A stretch of 64,000 nt of DNA from Urechis unicinctus. Lineage: Eukaryota > Annelida > Polychaeta > Xenopneusta > Urechidae. Made by a program: the position numbers and the translations under genes. Shown here piece after piece: positions 48,406 to 61,359 of this stretch. Each line of letters opens with the position of its first letter. Position 1 is the first letter of the stretch. The notes beneath the pieces are model-generated. The model was given only the letters and a program-made list of their open reading frames with translations. It ran no database searches and was not told where the DNA came from. Location of the stretch: NCBI GenBank assembly GCA_034190875.2, contig CM067355.1, forward strand, positions 35,473,751-35,537,750, written 5' to 3'.

Positions 48406-50065
48406 ATACGGCCAACACAGGCTCGACAGATCTGTATCTACACGTCCAACACAGGCACGCTAGAGCTGTATCTACACGTCCAACACAGGCACGCTAGAGC
48501 TGTATCTACACGTCCAACACAGGCTCGATAGATCTGTATCTACACGTCCAACACAGGCACGCTAGAGCTGTATCTACACGTCCAACACAGGCACGCTAGA
48601 GCTGTATCTACACGTCCAACACAGGCACGCTAGAGCTGTATCTACACGTCCAACACAGGCACGCTAGAGCTGTATCTACACGTCCAACACAGGCACGCTA
48701 GAGCTGTATCTACACGTCCAACACAGGCTCGATAGATCTGTATCTACACGTCCAACACAGGCACGCTAGAGCTGTAGCTACACGTCCAACACAGGCACGC
48801 TAGAGCTGTATCTACACGTCCAACACAGGCTCGATAGAGTTGTATCTACAAGTCCAACACAGGCACGCTAGAGCTGTATCTACACGTCCAACACAGGCAC
48901 GCTAGAGCTGTATCTACACGTCCAACACAGGCACGCTAGAGCTGTATCTACACGTCCAACACAGGCACGCTAGAGCTGTATCTACACGTCCAACACAGGC
49001 ACGCTAGAGCTGTATCTACACGTCCAACACAGGCACGCTAGAGCTGTATCTACACGTCCAACACAGTCTCGATAGAGCTGTATCTACACGTCCAACACAG
49101 GCACGCTAGAGCTGTATCTACACGTCCAACACAGGCACGCTAGAGCTGTATCTACACGTCCAACACAGGCTCGATAGAGCTGTATCTACACGTCCAACAC
49201 AGGCACGCTAGAGCTGTATCTACACGTCCAACACAGGCACGCTAGAGCTACACGTCCAACACAGGCTCGATAGAGCCGTATCTACACGTCCAACACAGGC
49301 ACGCTAGAGCTGTATCTACACGTCCAACACAGGCACGCTAGAGCTGCTACACGTCCAACACAGGCACGCTAGAGCTGTATCTACACGTCCAACACAGGCA
49401 CGCTAGAGCTGTATCTACACGTCCAACACAGGCAAGCTAGAGCTGTATCTACACGTCCAACACAGGCACGCTAGAGCTGTATCTACACGTCCAACACAGG
49501 CACGCTAGAGCTGTATGTCCAACACAGGCACGCTAGAGCTACACACGTCCAACACAGGCTCGATAGATCTGTATCTACACGTCCAACACAGGCACGCTAG
49601 AGCTGTATCTACACGTCCAACACAGGCACGCTAGAGCTATATACACATCACTAACACAGGCACGCTAGAACCATATATGCATCAATAACACAGGCAATTT
49701 AGAGCTGTATGTACACGGCCAACACAGGCACGCTAGAGCTATATATACATCACTAACACAGGCACGCTAGAGCTGTATATATATCACTAACACAGGCACG
49801 CTAGAACCGTATATACATCCCTAACACAGGCACGCTAGATCTGTATATACATCCCTAACACAGGCACGCTAGAACCGTATATACATCACTAACACAGGCA
49901 CGCTAGAGCGGTATATAAATCACTTACACAGGCACGCTAGAGCTGTATATACACCACTAACACAGGCACGATAGAGCTGTATATACACCACTAACACAGG
50001 CACACTAGAGCTGTACATATATCACTAACACAGGCACGCTAGAACCGTATATACATCACTAAAAC
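48406..50065. repeat. 34-bp satellite array, about 48 copies
   Basis: Unit TGTATCTACACGTCCAACAC then AGGCACGCTAGAGC. Some units carry TCGATAGATC or TCGATAGAGC in place of the usual end. After about 49640 the units change to TATATACATCACTAACAC, still 34 bp. There are no spacers between units, so this is a tandem repeat and not a CRISPR array. Confidence 0.95.
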
Positions 50066-50224
50066 TGCTTGCCGTATATAATGTTTTCATAGTTTATGAT
50101 TTTATGCTCAGACATTGGTGCATGAAACCTGTATTATCACTCTCAGCAAAGTGCCAGCCGTTGCAGCTAGCTAGTTGCAGCTGAAAGGCTGTTAGTACGC
50201 CTCGTGCTTTTTAGGAGGCTTGCT

Positions 50225-50400
50225 CCTTAATACACCACAACCATCTTATACACACGCCATCGTTCATCTGTTCCTCCATCTCACAGTCATCGTTCATCTG
50301 TTCCTCCATCTCACAGTCATCGTTCATCTGTCAGTCAATCTCACAGTCATCGCTCATTTGTCACTCAGTCCCACAGTCATGGCTCATCTGTCACTCATTC
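50225..50400. repeat. 30-bp repeat, about five copies
   Basis: CATCGTTCATCTGT plus CTCACAGT elements repeated and progressively diverged. Confidence 0.75.
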
Positions 50401-50574
50401 TAGCAGTCGTCGGTTGAGCAATGATGGTTTTCCTTTAACATAAGTGCACTTTTATGAATATTTTACTCTTTTAATAATTTCTCTATTTTAATGTTGCTAT
50501 TGTGGAAGGTATTAATTACGAGTTTGTAGTCAGCTGCATAGTTATTGAACACTGCATAATTTGTTTGAGCACAG

Positions 50575-51539
50575 GTTTTCAGGAGTGCTGCCTCTCCTGC
50601 CTCTGCAAATCAGGGATATGCTGAACAGGCAGGAGAGGAGAGAGCTGGCTGATTGTGGCAAAATGCTTCTTGAAGCTGTGCAGATGAACAGCACTGAGGA
50701 ACTTCAACATTTAAATGAGCAGTTTATGGACAACCAGAGAAAAAAAATTTGGGTATGTAAAATTGCAGTTTTTTCCACAAAAATGCCTACATATTATCAT
50801 ATACTGTATTGTCTGGAATGACTGTTACCACAAATTCAACTAACATGTTTTGAATTACTCCTTGTGGTTTTGTGGTCATTTACATTGCTATTACTCGGTG
50901 ATTACGACTTGTTTATTTCCATAAATAATTATTTATATATGTAAATGAGTACCCTGAACCAACACTTTAAATAAGCCAGTTAATTCAAACACATTGGGTA
51001 AATGTCACATTTTTGTGCCAGTTTCAGAAGTGTATGAAAATTGTTGTGCAGTGTCCGGGATATGGTGAACAATTTGACAAGCAGGTGAGATTCTCTCTGT
51101 ATATGTATATGATGCAAATCCATGATCCAAACATTTTTCACTTATGCATTTTGTCTGAATTGGCAATGTTTAAGACATATTCAGACATATTGCTTGCAGA
51201 TTAATCACTAATTCCCTTCAGTGCAAGCTTAACATGAAAGGGTCAAGATTTGACAAAGCAAGCTTTGAGAAAATGACACACTGCAAATTAATAGTTGGTA
51301 GGTTCACCATTGGCTAATTACTTGGAAGTCCATGATAGTTTTTGATTTTAATGATACACAATAAGTAATTAAAGTCAGTTGTACGATGTATGAAATTAGA
51401 TTATATTGTCCTCTTTGTACTGTGCAGAAAGTGTAGTGAAGGAATGCACTTCAGAGAAAAAGTTTAAATATTGCCTATTGGTAATGTTTGTTGATATACT
51501 CACACATTTATATTTTTTATAGATTTGACTAGATCGTTC
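50575..51539 (+). CDS. 3' exons of an unidentified gene
   Basis: Four exons with GT/AG borders and matching phases: 50575 (or 50583)-50752, 51028-51084, 51222-51297, 51428-51480. A terminal exon then opens behind TTTTTTATAG at about 51534 and encodes ATT TGA. The protein reads LNRQERRELADCGKMLLEAV, ELQHLNEQFMDNQRKKIW, KCMKIVVQCPGYGEQFDKQ, CKLNMKGSRFDKASFEKMTH, CKLIVGESVVKECTSEKKF and KYCLL. It is charged and partly helical with scattered cysteines; I do not recognise the family. Earlier exons must lie upstream, possibly beyond the 34-bp satellite. AATAAA at 52050-52055 is a candidate poly(A) signal, which would put an inverted-repeat element in the 3'UTR. Confidence 0.6.
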
Positions 51540-51850
51540 ACTTAAAGAGCCACTTACATGCAAAACTCAAATTTGTGTTGTCATCTAATTATGAAGATGA
51601 TTTTGTGACATTTTGACAACAGTATGACTGAGATGTCATAACATACGTTCCTGTATGACGTCATCAAACTCATTCACTCAATTTCGTTTAATGGTTTACT
51701 GATGAAAGCCATTTACCCAGACGAATTTGAATGCTTTGTGTCAATCAGGTGACGTCACACTGAAAATTCTGCTAGTGTAGTCACTTAAAAATTATCGTAA
51801 AAACTAGATAACAAACATTCGGTTTTGCATTTCAGTGGCCTTTTAAGTAC
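51539..51850. mobile_element. short inverted-repeat element (MITE-like)
   Basis: CTTAAAGAGCCACTTACATG at 51541 is matched in reverse complement at the right end by CTTAAAAGGCCACTGAAATG, continuing CAAAAC in both. About 22 of 26 terminal positions agree. Length is about 310 bp with no coding content. It sits in the presumed 3'UTR of the unidentified gene. Confidence 0.7.
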
Positions 51851-52049
51851 ATTTTATAATTTGCATTTTATTAGGGTGAAAGTAAATCATGTTATATCTG
51901 TGTATATTCATGATGCTCATGCATGTAGTGACCGGTTTAATGTGTTGCATGAACAAACCTGCCTTTGTATGTTGACATTTGCTCGTAATGTTTAAATCAG
52001 ATGTTTAATATCGTTATTTGTGATCATGCAGCACTAATAGTTTCTGAGA

Positions 52050-52055
52050 AATAAA
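52050..52055 (+). other. candidate poly(A) signal
   Basis: AATAAA about 510 bp after the predicted stop of the unidentified gene. The region 52056-52930 shows no gene. Confidence 0.4.
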
Positions 52056-52932
52056 TGTACTTGGTTCAATGATCTTGTCGAATATATTAAAAAACAAAAT
52101 GATTTTATAGTAGCATTACTACGTTGACTAAAGAAATTTTGTATCGTTGAATTTAGTTTCAGTTTGCCTTTTACGCGTACTTTCTACGTGTATTGCACCA
52201 GTTTCTCCACGTATTTTTCGCACGTGGATCCCACGTGTTGTGCCCACTGGGTAGGGGCTGATGCTGGTTTCATTTGATGCCTCATTTGTATCGGAGAGTC
52301 CGACAAGATCGCTCCACCTCAGATGGGAGTTTTTTCTATTTATAAATAAATCGCATAAGAGCAACTAGCATTAAGGACCTGTGTGGTTGAGAGTCAGATT
52401 AAAACGTCACTGGTTGCTTTAACGACGACAATGCTTGCGTTAGTCGTTTGTCTTTGTATATGTAATGATTTCGTGTCTCAGCGAGAAACAGGGGGGATGA
52501 GGCTACACAGTCACTTCCCAATAAGGAGCACGCAACCAGATTAACGTTCAGCAAGCAAAGCACTTTTGAGAAACCCCTGTTATAACACTTGCTGCGCAGT
52601 TTGGTGAGGGACTTTCTCAAATCAACAAGGAAGCTGGGTGATAGTGAGACACGATCTCAGTTATCGCATGGCTAGCTGGCGATATAAGTAAAAGACCGAG
52701 CTTTTTCTCGAGACCTGAGCGGCCGTATCGAATGATGTTGCATTATCCATCTGGATGAGTATAAAAACCACAGGGATTTGCATTGGCCGGCAGACTGCTA
52801 TCATCTACGTGTACATTAACCCAAGGGGGCAGCTCACCACAAATCTCGCCTCAAACCATCTTTAGTCCCGTTTACGAGCGTGTCGCGCCCCATACCCATC
52901 GAGAACATGTCATTCTACCTAACAAATCCACC

Positions 52933-53375
52933 CGCGCTAGAACTGTATATACACTACACACGCTTGTGCGCAAGAACTGTATATACACTACACACGCTGG
53001 CGCTCTAGAACTGTATATACACTACACACCCTGGCTCACTAGGACTTCTTATACACTGCACACGCTGGCGCGCTAGAACTGTAAATACACTACACACGCT
53101 GGCGCGCTAGACCTGTATATACACTACACACGCTTGTGCGCAAGAACTGTATATACACTACACACGCTGGCGCGCTAGAACTGTATATACACTACACAAG
53201 CTGGCGCGCTACACCTGTATACACACTACACACGCTGGCGCGCTACACCTGTATACACACTACATACGCTGGCGCGCTAGACGTGTATAAACACTACACA
53301 CGCTGGCGCGCTAGAACTGTATATACACTACACACGCTGGTTCGCTAGAACTGTATATACACCTCCAATACAGGC
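52933..53375. repeat. 34-bp satellite array, related to 48406-50065
   Basis: Unit CTGTATATACACTACACACG then CTGGCGCGCTAGAA, period exactly 34 (52941 to 52975). It shares CTGTATATACAC and CGCTAGA with the late units of the first array, so it belongs to the same family, diverged. Confidence 0.92.
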
Positions 53376-53619
53376 ACGCTATGGAGCTACGTTAACACCT
53401 TAAACAAGGCAAGCTAGAATAGTCCCATCTCATGTTAACCTCGAATACACTCACTCCTTTCACTTCATGCACACTTCCATCTTATATAGTCCTTTATCTC
53501 ATGTTTAAACATTCACCACCATTACTCCAACCGATGGCACATAAACCCTTTATGTCATATACACATCCATCTAACATACTGCTGCATTTCATACACAATT
53601 CTACCTGGGATGTGTTCAG

Positions 53620-53930
53620 TGGTGAGGTATCCATTGTGAACGCATTGGTTGCTGTTTGATAATGGAATATCGATTGTGAAGACGTGTGTTGCTGTTCAGT
53701 GGTGAGGTGTCCATTGTGAACGCATTGGTTTCTGTTCAGTGGTGAGGTGTTCATTGTGAACGCATTGGTTGCTGTTCAGTGGTGATGTATCCATTGTGAA
53801 CGCATTGGTTGCTGTTCAGTGGTGAGGTGTCCATTGTGAAAGCATTGGTTGCTGTTCAGTGGTGAGGTATCCATTGTGAACGCATTGGTTGCTGCGCAGT
53901 GGTGAGGTGTCCATTGAGTTCGCATTAGTT
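53620..53930. repeat. 40-bp minisatellite, about seven copies
   Basis: Unit GTTGCTGTTCAGTGGTGAGG then TGTCCATTGTGAACGCATTG. Confidence 0.93.
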
Positions 53931-53989
53931 ACTGATCGATAATAGAATCTCTTTAACTCCTCTTTGCATTTCGTTCGCTCACTGTTATC

Positions 53990-55140
53990 TGCCTTCTCCT
54001 CCTCCTTCCCCTCCTCCTTTCCCTCCTCCTCCACCTCCTCCTCCACCTCCTCCTCATTCTCCTACACCTCCAACTTCTTCTCCTCCTCCACCCTCTCTTC
54101 CTCCTCCTCCTCCTTCTAATACTCTCCTCCTCCCTCCTCCTCCTCCTCCTCTCCTACTCCTCCTCCTCCTTCATCTCCTACTCCTCATCCTCCTACTCCT
54201 CCTCCTTCTCCTCCTCCTTCTCATCCTCCACCTCCTCCTCTCCCTCCTCCTCCTTCTTCTCTACCTCCTCCTCCACCTCCACCTCCTACTCCTCCTCCTC
54301 CTCCTCCACCGCCATCCCCTTCTTCATTTGTAGTTCACCTCCCTTTCTCGTTCTCCCCAATCTCTTTAACTCACTCCTGCTCTTTGCATTTCTTTCGCTC
54401 ACTGTTATCTGCCTCCTCCTCCTCCTCCACCTCCACCTCCTCCTCAACCTCCTCATTATCCTCCTCTGTTTCCACCTCCTACTCCTCCTCCATCTCCTCC
54501 TCTACCTTCTCTACATCCTTCTCCTCCTTCTCCTCCACCTCCTGCTCCTCCACCTCCTACTACTCCTCCTCCTCTACCTCCTACTCCTCTTCATCCTCCT
54601 CCATCTCCTCCTCTTACATCTCCTCCTCCTCCACCCTCCTCTTCCTCCTCCTCCTGCTCCTGCTCCTCCTGCTCCTCCTCCACCACCTCCTCCTCCTCCT
54701 CCACCTCCCCCTCCTTCTCCTCCACCTCCTTCTCTTCCTTCTCCTTTTCCTCCTCCTCTTCCTCCTCCACCTCCTCTTTCTCCTCCTCCTTATTCTCCTC
54801 CGCTCCCTCCTCCTTTACTTTCTCTTTCGCCTCCTCTTCCTTTCTCCTTCTCCTTCACCTCCTTCTCCTCCACCTCCTACTCCTCCTCATCCTCCTTCTC
54901 CACCACCTTCTCTTCGTCCACCTGCTCCTCCTTCTCCTCTACCTCCTTCTCCTTCACCTCCTCCTCCTCTTTCTTCTCCTCCTGTTCTCCTTCTCCTCCT
55001 TCTCCTCCACCTCCACCTCCTACTCCTGCTTATTATCCTCCTCCACCTTCTCCTTCTCCTCCACCTCTTTCTCCTCCACCTCTTTCTCCTCCACCTCTTG
55101 CTCCTCCTCCTTATTTTTCTCCTCATTCTCCTCTTTCTCA
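53990..55140. repeat. 1.15-kb polypyrimidine (TCC)n tract
   Basis: Almost pure C/T on the plus strand, mainly TCC steps with CCA, TCT and CTA interruptions. It is split at about 54325-54412 by a non-repetitive segment that recurs elsewhere (see findings). The 274-codon Ser/Leu/Pro frame and the Arg-rich minus frame are composition artefacts. Confidence 0.95.
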
Positions 55141-55199
55141 TCATATGCATACAGGTGATAGTGTGTGGCCTAATGTATATGTATGATGGCATACAACAC

Positions 55200-55600
55200 G
55201 AAGCATAACACTGAATTCATATGACACGATATATGCATATTAAAATATATAACGCTATGTATATCTGTGACAGTGTACAACACGAAGCATAACACTGAAT
55301 GTAAAGGGCACGATACATATAAAAGTGTACAACACGAAGCATAACACTGAATATATAGGGCACGATACATATAAAAGTGTACAACACGAAGTATAACACT
55401 GAATATATAGGACACGATACATATGAAAGTATTAAAGACGATACGTACCACAGGATGTAAAGGACACGACGTATGCATATAAAAGTATATAATGCAATGT
55501 ATATCTGTGACAGTATAAAACACGATATATTTATATGATAGCCTAGAACACGATGTGTACATATGAAAGTATAGAACACTGTATTTCTATCATTACACAT
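55200..55600. repeat. 52-bp diverged tandem repeat
   Basis: GTGTACAACACGAAGCATAA at about 55272, 55325 and 55377, and related ACACGATRYATAT blocks on both sides. Confidence 0.8.
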
Positions 55601-56040
55601 GATGTATATATGCTAAAGTGTGCAACACGATGTAGATCATTGGGAGTAAAGAACACAACCTCCAACACAAACTTCTACCTTATGCTAACCCCCATCTTTT
55701 GTCAACTTCCACTTTGTGTTAATTTTCACCTCATGTAAACGAGTGGCATTGCCGCAAATTGACCCTTACCGGATACCAACGCACAGTGAACGTGCTTTGA
55801 CGTCTCTGCTATGATATGCAGGGCAGAGTGACGCAGTGATGTCATTCACGATGAGCTACGATGGTGTGATTAAGGGGAGGTGTAGTTATTGTTATCAGCA
55901 TCGCTAAGGTGAGTGAATATGTATAGTGTGTCAAACAGTTATCACCAACCCCCTTCTATCAATAAGTCCCATCAATCAGCATAATGAGGAAGTCGGCGCC
56001 ATCAATCAACCGCCCGCTATCTGTATATATATATATATAT

Positions 56041-56347
<307 letters not shown>

Positions 56348-56726
56348 TATCTCACTCCGACAGTTCGCATTTCGTTCGCTCACTATTATCTGCCTCCTCC
56401 TCCTCTTTCTCTCTATATCTATCTATCTCTATATTTTTCGCTTTCTCATAATTCATTTTATAGTAACGACGTATTAACACCAGCAATCCTTATATATTTT
56501 ACGTCATCAACCCCATTCAACATGAAGAGAATATCACTACTAATACTCATTTAAATATCCACAAGCTGTCCGCCTATCATGACCGACTCTTGAAAGCGTT
56601 GGGTCGAGTTTGGAGTCACGTTGGTCCTATGTTTTTGACTTTTCCCGTCGACTGATGGTATCTGTACCAAGTGATACGCCTGAGTGGTACCAGCTGATCA
56701 CAACGGTATATTAAGCGAACCAAATA

Positions 56727-56835
56727 ACTCGAGCTGACGGCATTGGGTCACGTGGAGCGAGCTTTCACAGGCCGGTATGGTGTATGACGGCATTGGGTCA
56801 CGTGGGGCGAGCTTTCACAGGCCGATATGGTGTGT
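56727..56835. repeat. 50-bp direct duplication
   Basis: TGACGGCATTGGGTCACGTG then GAGCTTTCACAGGCC occurs twice in tandem with two or three changes. Confidence 0.9.
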
Positions 56836-57147
56836 GAAGACAGTTCAAATATGAAATTTGCTCCTTTATTTACTATGTGCATTGGTTGAGATAGAAAAAT
56901 GCGCATTTTTGTCAGTGTCCTTTTCAGACATGTGATTTAGGAGGGTCACCTGTCTATCATGGAACGATTACACTTCCCCCCACCCCACTCCTCAATCTAC
57001 CTCCAGGAGACAGTGGCTACGCCTCTGCTATGCGTTGCATTAGCTACTTCTGCAACAATTTAAAACATATCTAGAAGTTAGATGACTTCACAGAACAGTG
57101 ACACTCAAAGGTTAGTCGAGTATGGTGAAAAAGAATAAGCCAAAGGT

Positions 57148-57492
57148 ATGCGCAGTCAGGTAAACTGGAAAAAGGAAAAAAATCTAGAGTGGAAAAGAAT
57201 AGTGAAAATGACAGATGTTCGACGATGGCTGACACTGAGACATTTGACGATGGTTCATTTAGAAGCAAACAAAACTGAGACATTTGACGATGGTTATATC
57301 AATTGGGGCGTTCCGTTTAGTGTCACTAAAGGCACTATTCAGACCCTCACTAATAACGTATACTTGCCCCATCTGTGGCATGTTTTCAGCGTCGTAGTTG
57401 TGCAGAATGTTAGCATAGCAAAGTGCATTTTCCGGATGCTAAACCCTGCAATAGTAGTTCTCATTCAGAAGAACATTTTGCAGTGCCTATGA
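57148..57492 (+). CDS. weak hypothetical ORF
   Basis: An ATG-initiated frame of 114 codons with no repeat composition and no family I recognise. It contains an 18-bp direct repeat (GAGACATTTGACGATGGT) that duplicates ETFDDG-type residues out of frame. Without splice or homology support it may be chance; 57493-58440 shows nothing else. Confidence 0.15.
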   Translation: MRSQVNWKKEKNLEWKRIVKMTDVRRWLTLRHLTMVHLEANKTETFDDGYINWGVPFSVTKGTIQTLTNNVYLPHLWHVFSVVVVQNVSIAKCIFRMLNPAIVVLIQKNILQCL

Positions 57493-58449
57493 ACTGCAGA
57501 TCCCCTTCAGTATTTTCCTTTTCCTTCTAATCTAGTATATTGCATGCTATTGGACAGGTTTGTAGCCGTTCTTTCTGAGAATAAATAACTTGCCTATTAA
57601 TCATGTTGATATTTAACTAGAGTATTCCTCCAATCCCATTTCCTTCTTTCACCGCAATTTTACTGTTCGGCTTTTTTTAATTCCCGTTCCAGCCTTCGTT
57701 ATAGCATATGAAACACATTAAGATCAACCCAGTCAGAATAAGACTTGAACTGAATTATAAATGCTGAATAATTGTTGCACTAAACTAGGAGCCTAGGGAT
57801 GTTTTTTAACAAAAAGGAAGCACTCTGTATTATCTAAATCGTGGTCCTTTATAAGCACATTTGTATCAAACTTAACATACATACAGGGCACACCCGTGTT
57901 GCCTAACTAACATGTAGGAAGACAGACAGCCCTGAAAAGAGAGACACAATCCAGCAATGTCCTAAAATGAGGTGAACACGATTTCTTACTGCGTCATTCA
58001 AATGGCGGTAGATATATCGCTATAACGTGTGACAGGTTTATTTGGTTACAGTCTAGTGCGTTGGTCGATATATTAAAAGATGTGAAGTTTTGGTTAGGTG
58101 ACTGACGGGCATCGTGTCTTGATCTCAACGAAAACACCTCGATGTAAAAACCCACAAAAATTCCTGTCATTACCTAAGAACGAGACTAGTGTGTCATGAC
58201 TGTTACATGTTAGAGGACACCTTACAAGTTACACGTGGTGTGTTGCAATCATGTTTGCCGTGATAGTCATCCACTCACGGGCACAAAAGCTACAACTCGT
58301 GTGTGTACGTACAATATACTACAAGCAGAAAATTACGTATACGTTGACAGGTATCTAAATCCATACCCATCAAGCTGTTTCCCTTTGATTCCGCATACTG
58401 TTCTTATAAGTCAAGCTTGAATCAAACTTAAGTTTGATCAAATGGCAAT

Positions 58450-58640
58450 TTGGATTAGGGTGTGAGTGAGCTGGCGACAAAGTTTTAGTGAGTGAGCGAG
58501 TCTGTCAGGGAATGAGTGAATGAATGAGTGAGTGTGTAAGTGAGTGAGTAAGTGGGTGACATAGCAGCTGAGTCGGATAGTGAATGCTCTAGTGAGTAAG
58601 CGTGTGATGGGATGAATGAATGAGTGAATGACCAAGCAAG
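58450..58640. repeat. degenerate GAGT array
   Basis: GAGTGAGTGA-type units like those at 19866-20140, with many substitutions. Confidence 0.85.
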
Positions 58641-59021
58641 CGAGTGTGTGGGTTGTTAAGTAAGAAAGACTGTGAGTCATTCTGAGAGCGACGGCCTCAA
58701 ATCGATTCTCTCGGAAATGCACTGTGCAACGTGTCAATAAACTAAATATATCATTTCTTATAACGTTGACTGAATTGATGATTGGACGGCTTCGGGCGTT
58801 AACACGGGTTTGTAACTGGCAGGTGGTCATTTTCAAACACAAAATCGACTCGGAAGCCTTAATGCTACATCAGGTTAAGAGTTCATTACCTTGACATGTG
58901 TCAAGGTCATTGAGGGTTGTGGTATAGTTAAGAATCAACCCTTGACTGCTTGAGCAAAGGTTATGATTTTTTTGTTGGAGTCAAAGCTCCGGTACACCCG
59001 CACGCACTGGATCGGTGATAA

Positions 59022-59210
59022 ACACACATTGCTAGCAATATGTGGTAAGTGAACTTAAACACACATTGCTAGCAATATGTGGTAAGTGAACTTAAACACA
59101 CATTGCTAGCAATATGTGGTAAGTGAACTTAAACACACATTGCTAGCAATATGTGGTAAGTGAACTTAAACACAAATTGCTAGCAATATGTGGTAAGTGA
59201 ACTTAAACAA
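59022..59210. repeat. 37-bp repeat with internal palindrome, five copies
   Basis: Unit AAACACACATTGCTAGCAAT then ATGTGGTAAGTGAACTT. Each unit contains the perfect 12-bp palindrome ATTGCTAGCAAT. From 59211 to 60000 I see no gene. Confidence 0.95.
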
Positions 59211-60014
59211 AAGCTTCAATCACCTAAAAGGCCACTTAACCAGTCAAAAAGTACTTTCATTCGGCATTGGGATTTATTGTCGTACAGGCTTGATTAAGAA
59301 GTTCCAATTATACGACGTTGATTCATAGTAAGAATGTTATCAAGGTCCTTGTGTATGCTGTGTTCTTTCATAGGGCCATCGCGTAAGTGAGGTGCGATTG
59401 AAGTCAGATATGTAACACGCTCTGTCGACATACTGGCACCTCCGAAAGGGGTAATTATTAACTTGGCGGGGATGGTGCATCTCATAATCACCAATTAAGG
59501 CTAGGGAAAGGAGGCATGTGTTGTCTGTGCCTCGGGTTGAGTTAGTACAGACACGAGGGCTGAGGGGGTGAGCGTACTTGCAATTCAAAAAGGAGTTAAG
59601 TAGTTTTCTGGAGCGCTCGTAGCGGCGGCGTTCAAGTCAGGTAGACAACAGTTTGGAGAAACGCCTTCTTGTGAAGACACGTGATCAATGATTGGTTTTT
59701 TTGGGCAACTTCAGTGACGCATTACAACCACCTGTGCGGACGAACGGCCCGTGCCCCTCCTTACTACACATGACCTGCGAATGGTTCATCTCCTGGTTTC
59801 CTCCCTGGTCTATCCATCACATCATGGGCAGTGGTACATACTATTTAACCTTATATCATCGCCATGATATTACAAGAAAGTCTTATTTGCCATGATTCAC
59901 ATGCCACAAAATGTCCCTAGCCACATACCAACTTTCGCTTGACACCTTCTCACCGTGAACGCGTTTCGAGTTCAGCGAGAGGTCACCGGCTATAGGAGGC
60001 GTGGCAGAAAACAT

Positions 60015-60420
60015 CCATATAGGTCAGTCTTCCATCTTAATCATCCACCCATACTAATCAACCAGCCATATAGGTCAGTCTCCCATCTTAATCATCCACC
60101 CATACCAATCAACCAGCCATATAGGTCAGTCTCCCCTCTTAATCATCCACCCATACCAATCAACCAGCCATATAGGTCAGTCTTCCATCATAATCATCCA
60201 CCCATACCAATCAACCAGCCATATAGGTCAGTCTTCCATCTTAATCATCCACCCATACCAATCAACCAGCCATATAGGTCAGTCTCCCCTCTTAATCATC
60301 CACCCATACCAATCAACCAGCCATATAGGTCAGTCTTCCATCATAATCATCCACCCATACCAATCAACCAGCCACACAGGTCAGTCTTCCATCTTAATCC
60401 ACCCATACCAATTAACCTTC
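60015..60420. repeat. 51-bp minisatellite, about eight copies
   Basis: Unit CATATAGGTCAGTCTCCCAT then CTTAATCATCCACCCATACC and AATCAACCAGC. The 164-codon plus frame is a repeat artefact (51 is divisible by 3). Confidence 0.95.
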
Positions 60421-60774
60421 CTTATCACACACTTTTCCATATCAAATAGTCTTCATGTCAATCAGCCCGGATCAATTAGTCTCCAATATCTATTGGTATC
60501 CCTTATCAAAAACCTCATATCGATCCACCCTTTATTAATGAGCTTCAATTGTAAATAAACCTACATCTATCAGCCTATATTGTAAATGAGTTTTATATCA
60601 ACCAGGCAATCTTATCAATCAATCTGTCATATCAATCTGCGCTATATTCATCAGCATCTACTGTCAATTAGTTTTGTATCGATCAGATTCAATTGTAAAT
60701 CAGTGCTATATCTATCAGACTTCATTGTATACCAGCTTTGTGTCAATATTCCTTAATATCAATCGGTCTCTTGT

Positions 60775-61155
60775 ATCACAGTCTCCATCATCACTCAGTC
60801 TCTAACATCACTCAGTCTCCATCATCACTCAGTCTCTAACATCACTTCGTCTCCATCATCACTCAGTCTCTAACATCACTCAGTCTCCATCATCACTCAG
60901 TCTCCAACATCACTCAGTCTTCAACATCACTCAGTCTCCAACATCACTCTGTCTCCAACATCACTCAGTCTCCATCATCACTCAGTCTCCAACATCACTC
61001 AGTCTCCATCATCACTCAGTCTCTAACATCACTCAGTCTCCATTATCACTCGGTATCCAACATGTTTCAGTCTTCAACATCGCTCAGTCTCCAACATCAC
61101 TCAGTCTCCAACATCACTCGGTATCCAACATCACTCGGTATCCAATATCACTGTA
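60775..61155. repeat. 17-bp minisatellite
   Basis: Units CATCACTCAGTCTCCAA and variants (TCTAA, CGGTATC), about 22 copies. The preceding 60421-60774 holds loosely related TATCAATCAG-type words. Confidence 0.9.
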
Positions 61156-61359
61156 TCGGATATCAAACCGCCTCTGACATCAATCAGCCTCAATAATCAA
61201 TCAGCCCTTGTATCAACCCGCTTCATTTCACTCGTTCTCCAATATCACCAATTTCAAATAACCATCAGTCGTAAATATCCCTCAGATATATTTCTGTATT
61301 TAATATCACTCTGTCTCAATTATCAGTCGGCTTCCAAATCAATCAGCCCCGTGTGAGTC

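Noticed and set aside
48406..50065. Regular 34-bp direct repeats suggesting a CRISPR array
   Set aside because: Units are contiguous with no unique spacers, there are no cas genes, and the context is an animal genome.
54384..55208. 274-codon Ser/Leu/Pro ORF and opposite Arg-rich ORF
   Set aside because: Composition artefact of the polypyrimidine tract.
59955..60449. 164-codon ORF with RSVFHLNHPPIPINQP repeats
   Set aside because: Derives entirely from the 51-bp minisatellite; no splice or homology support.
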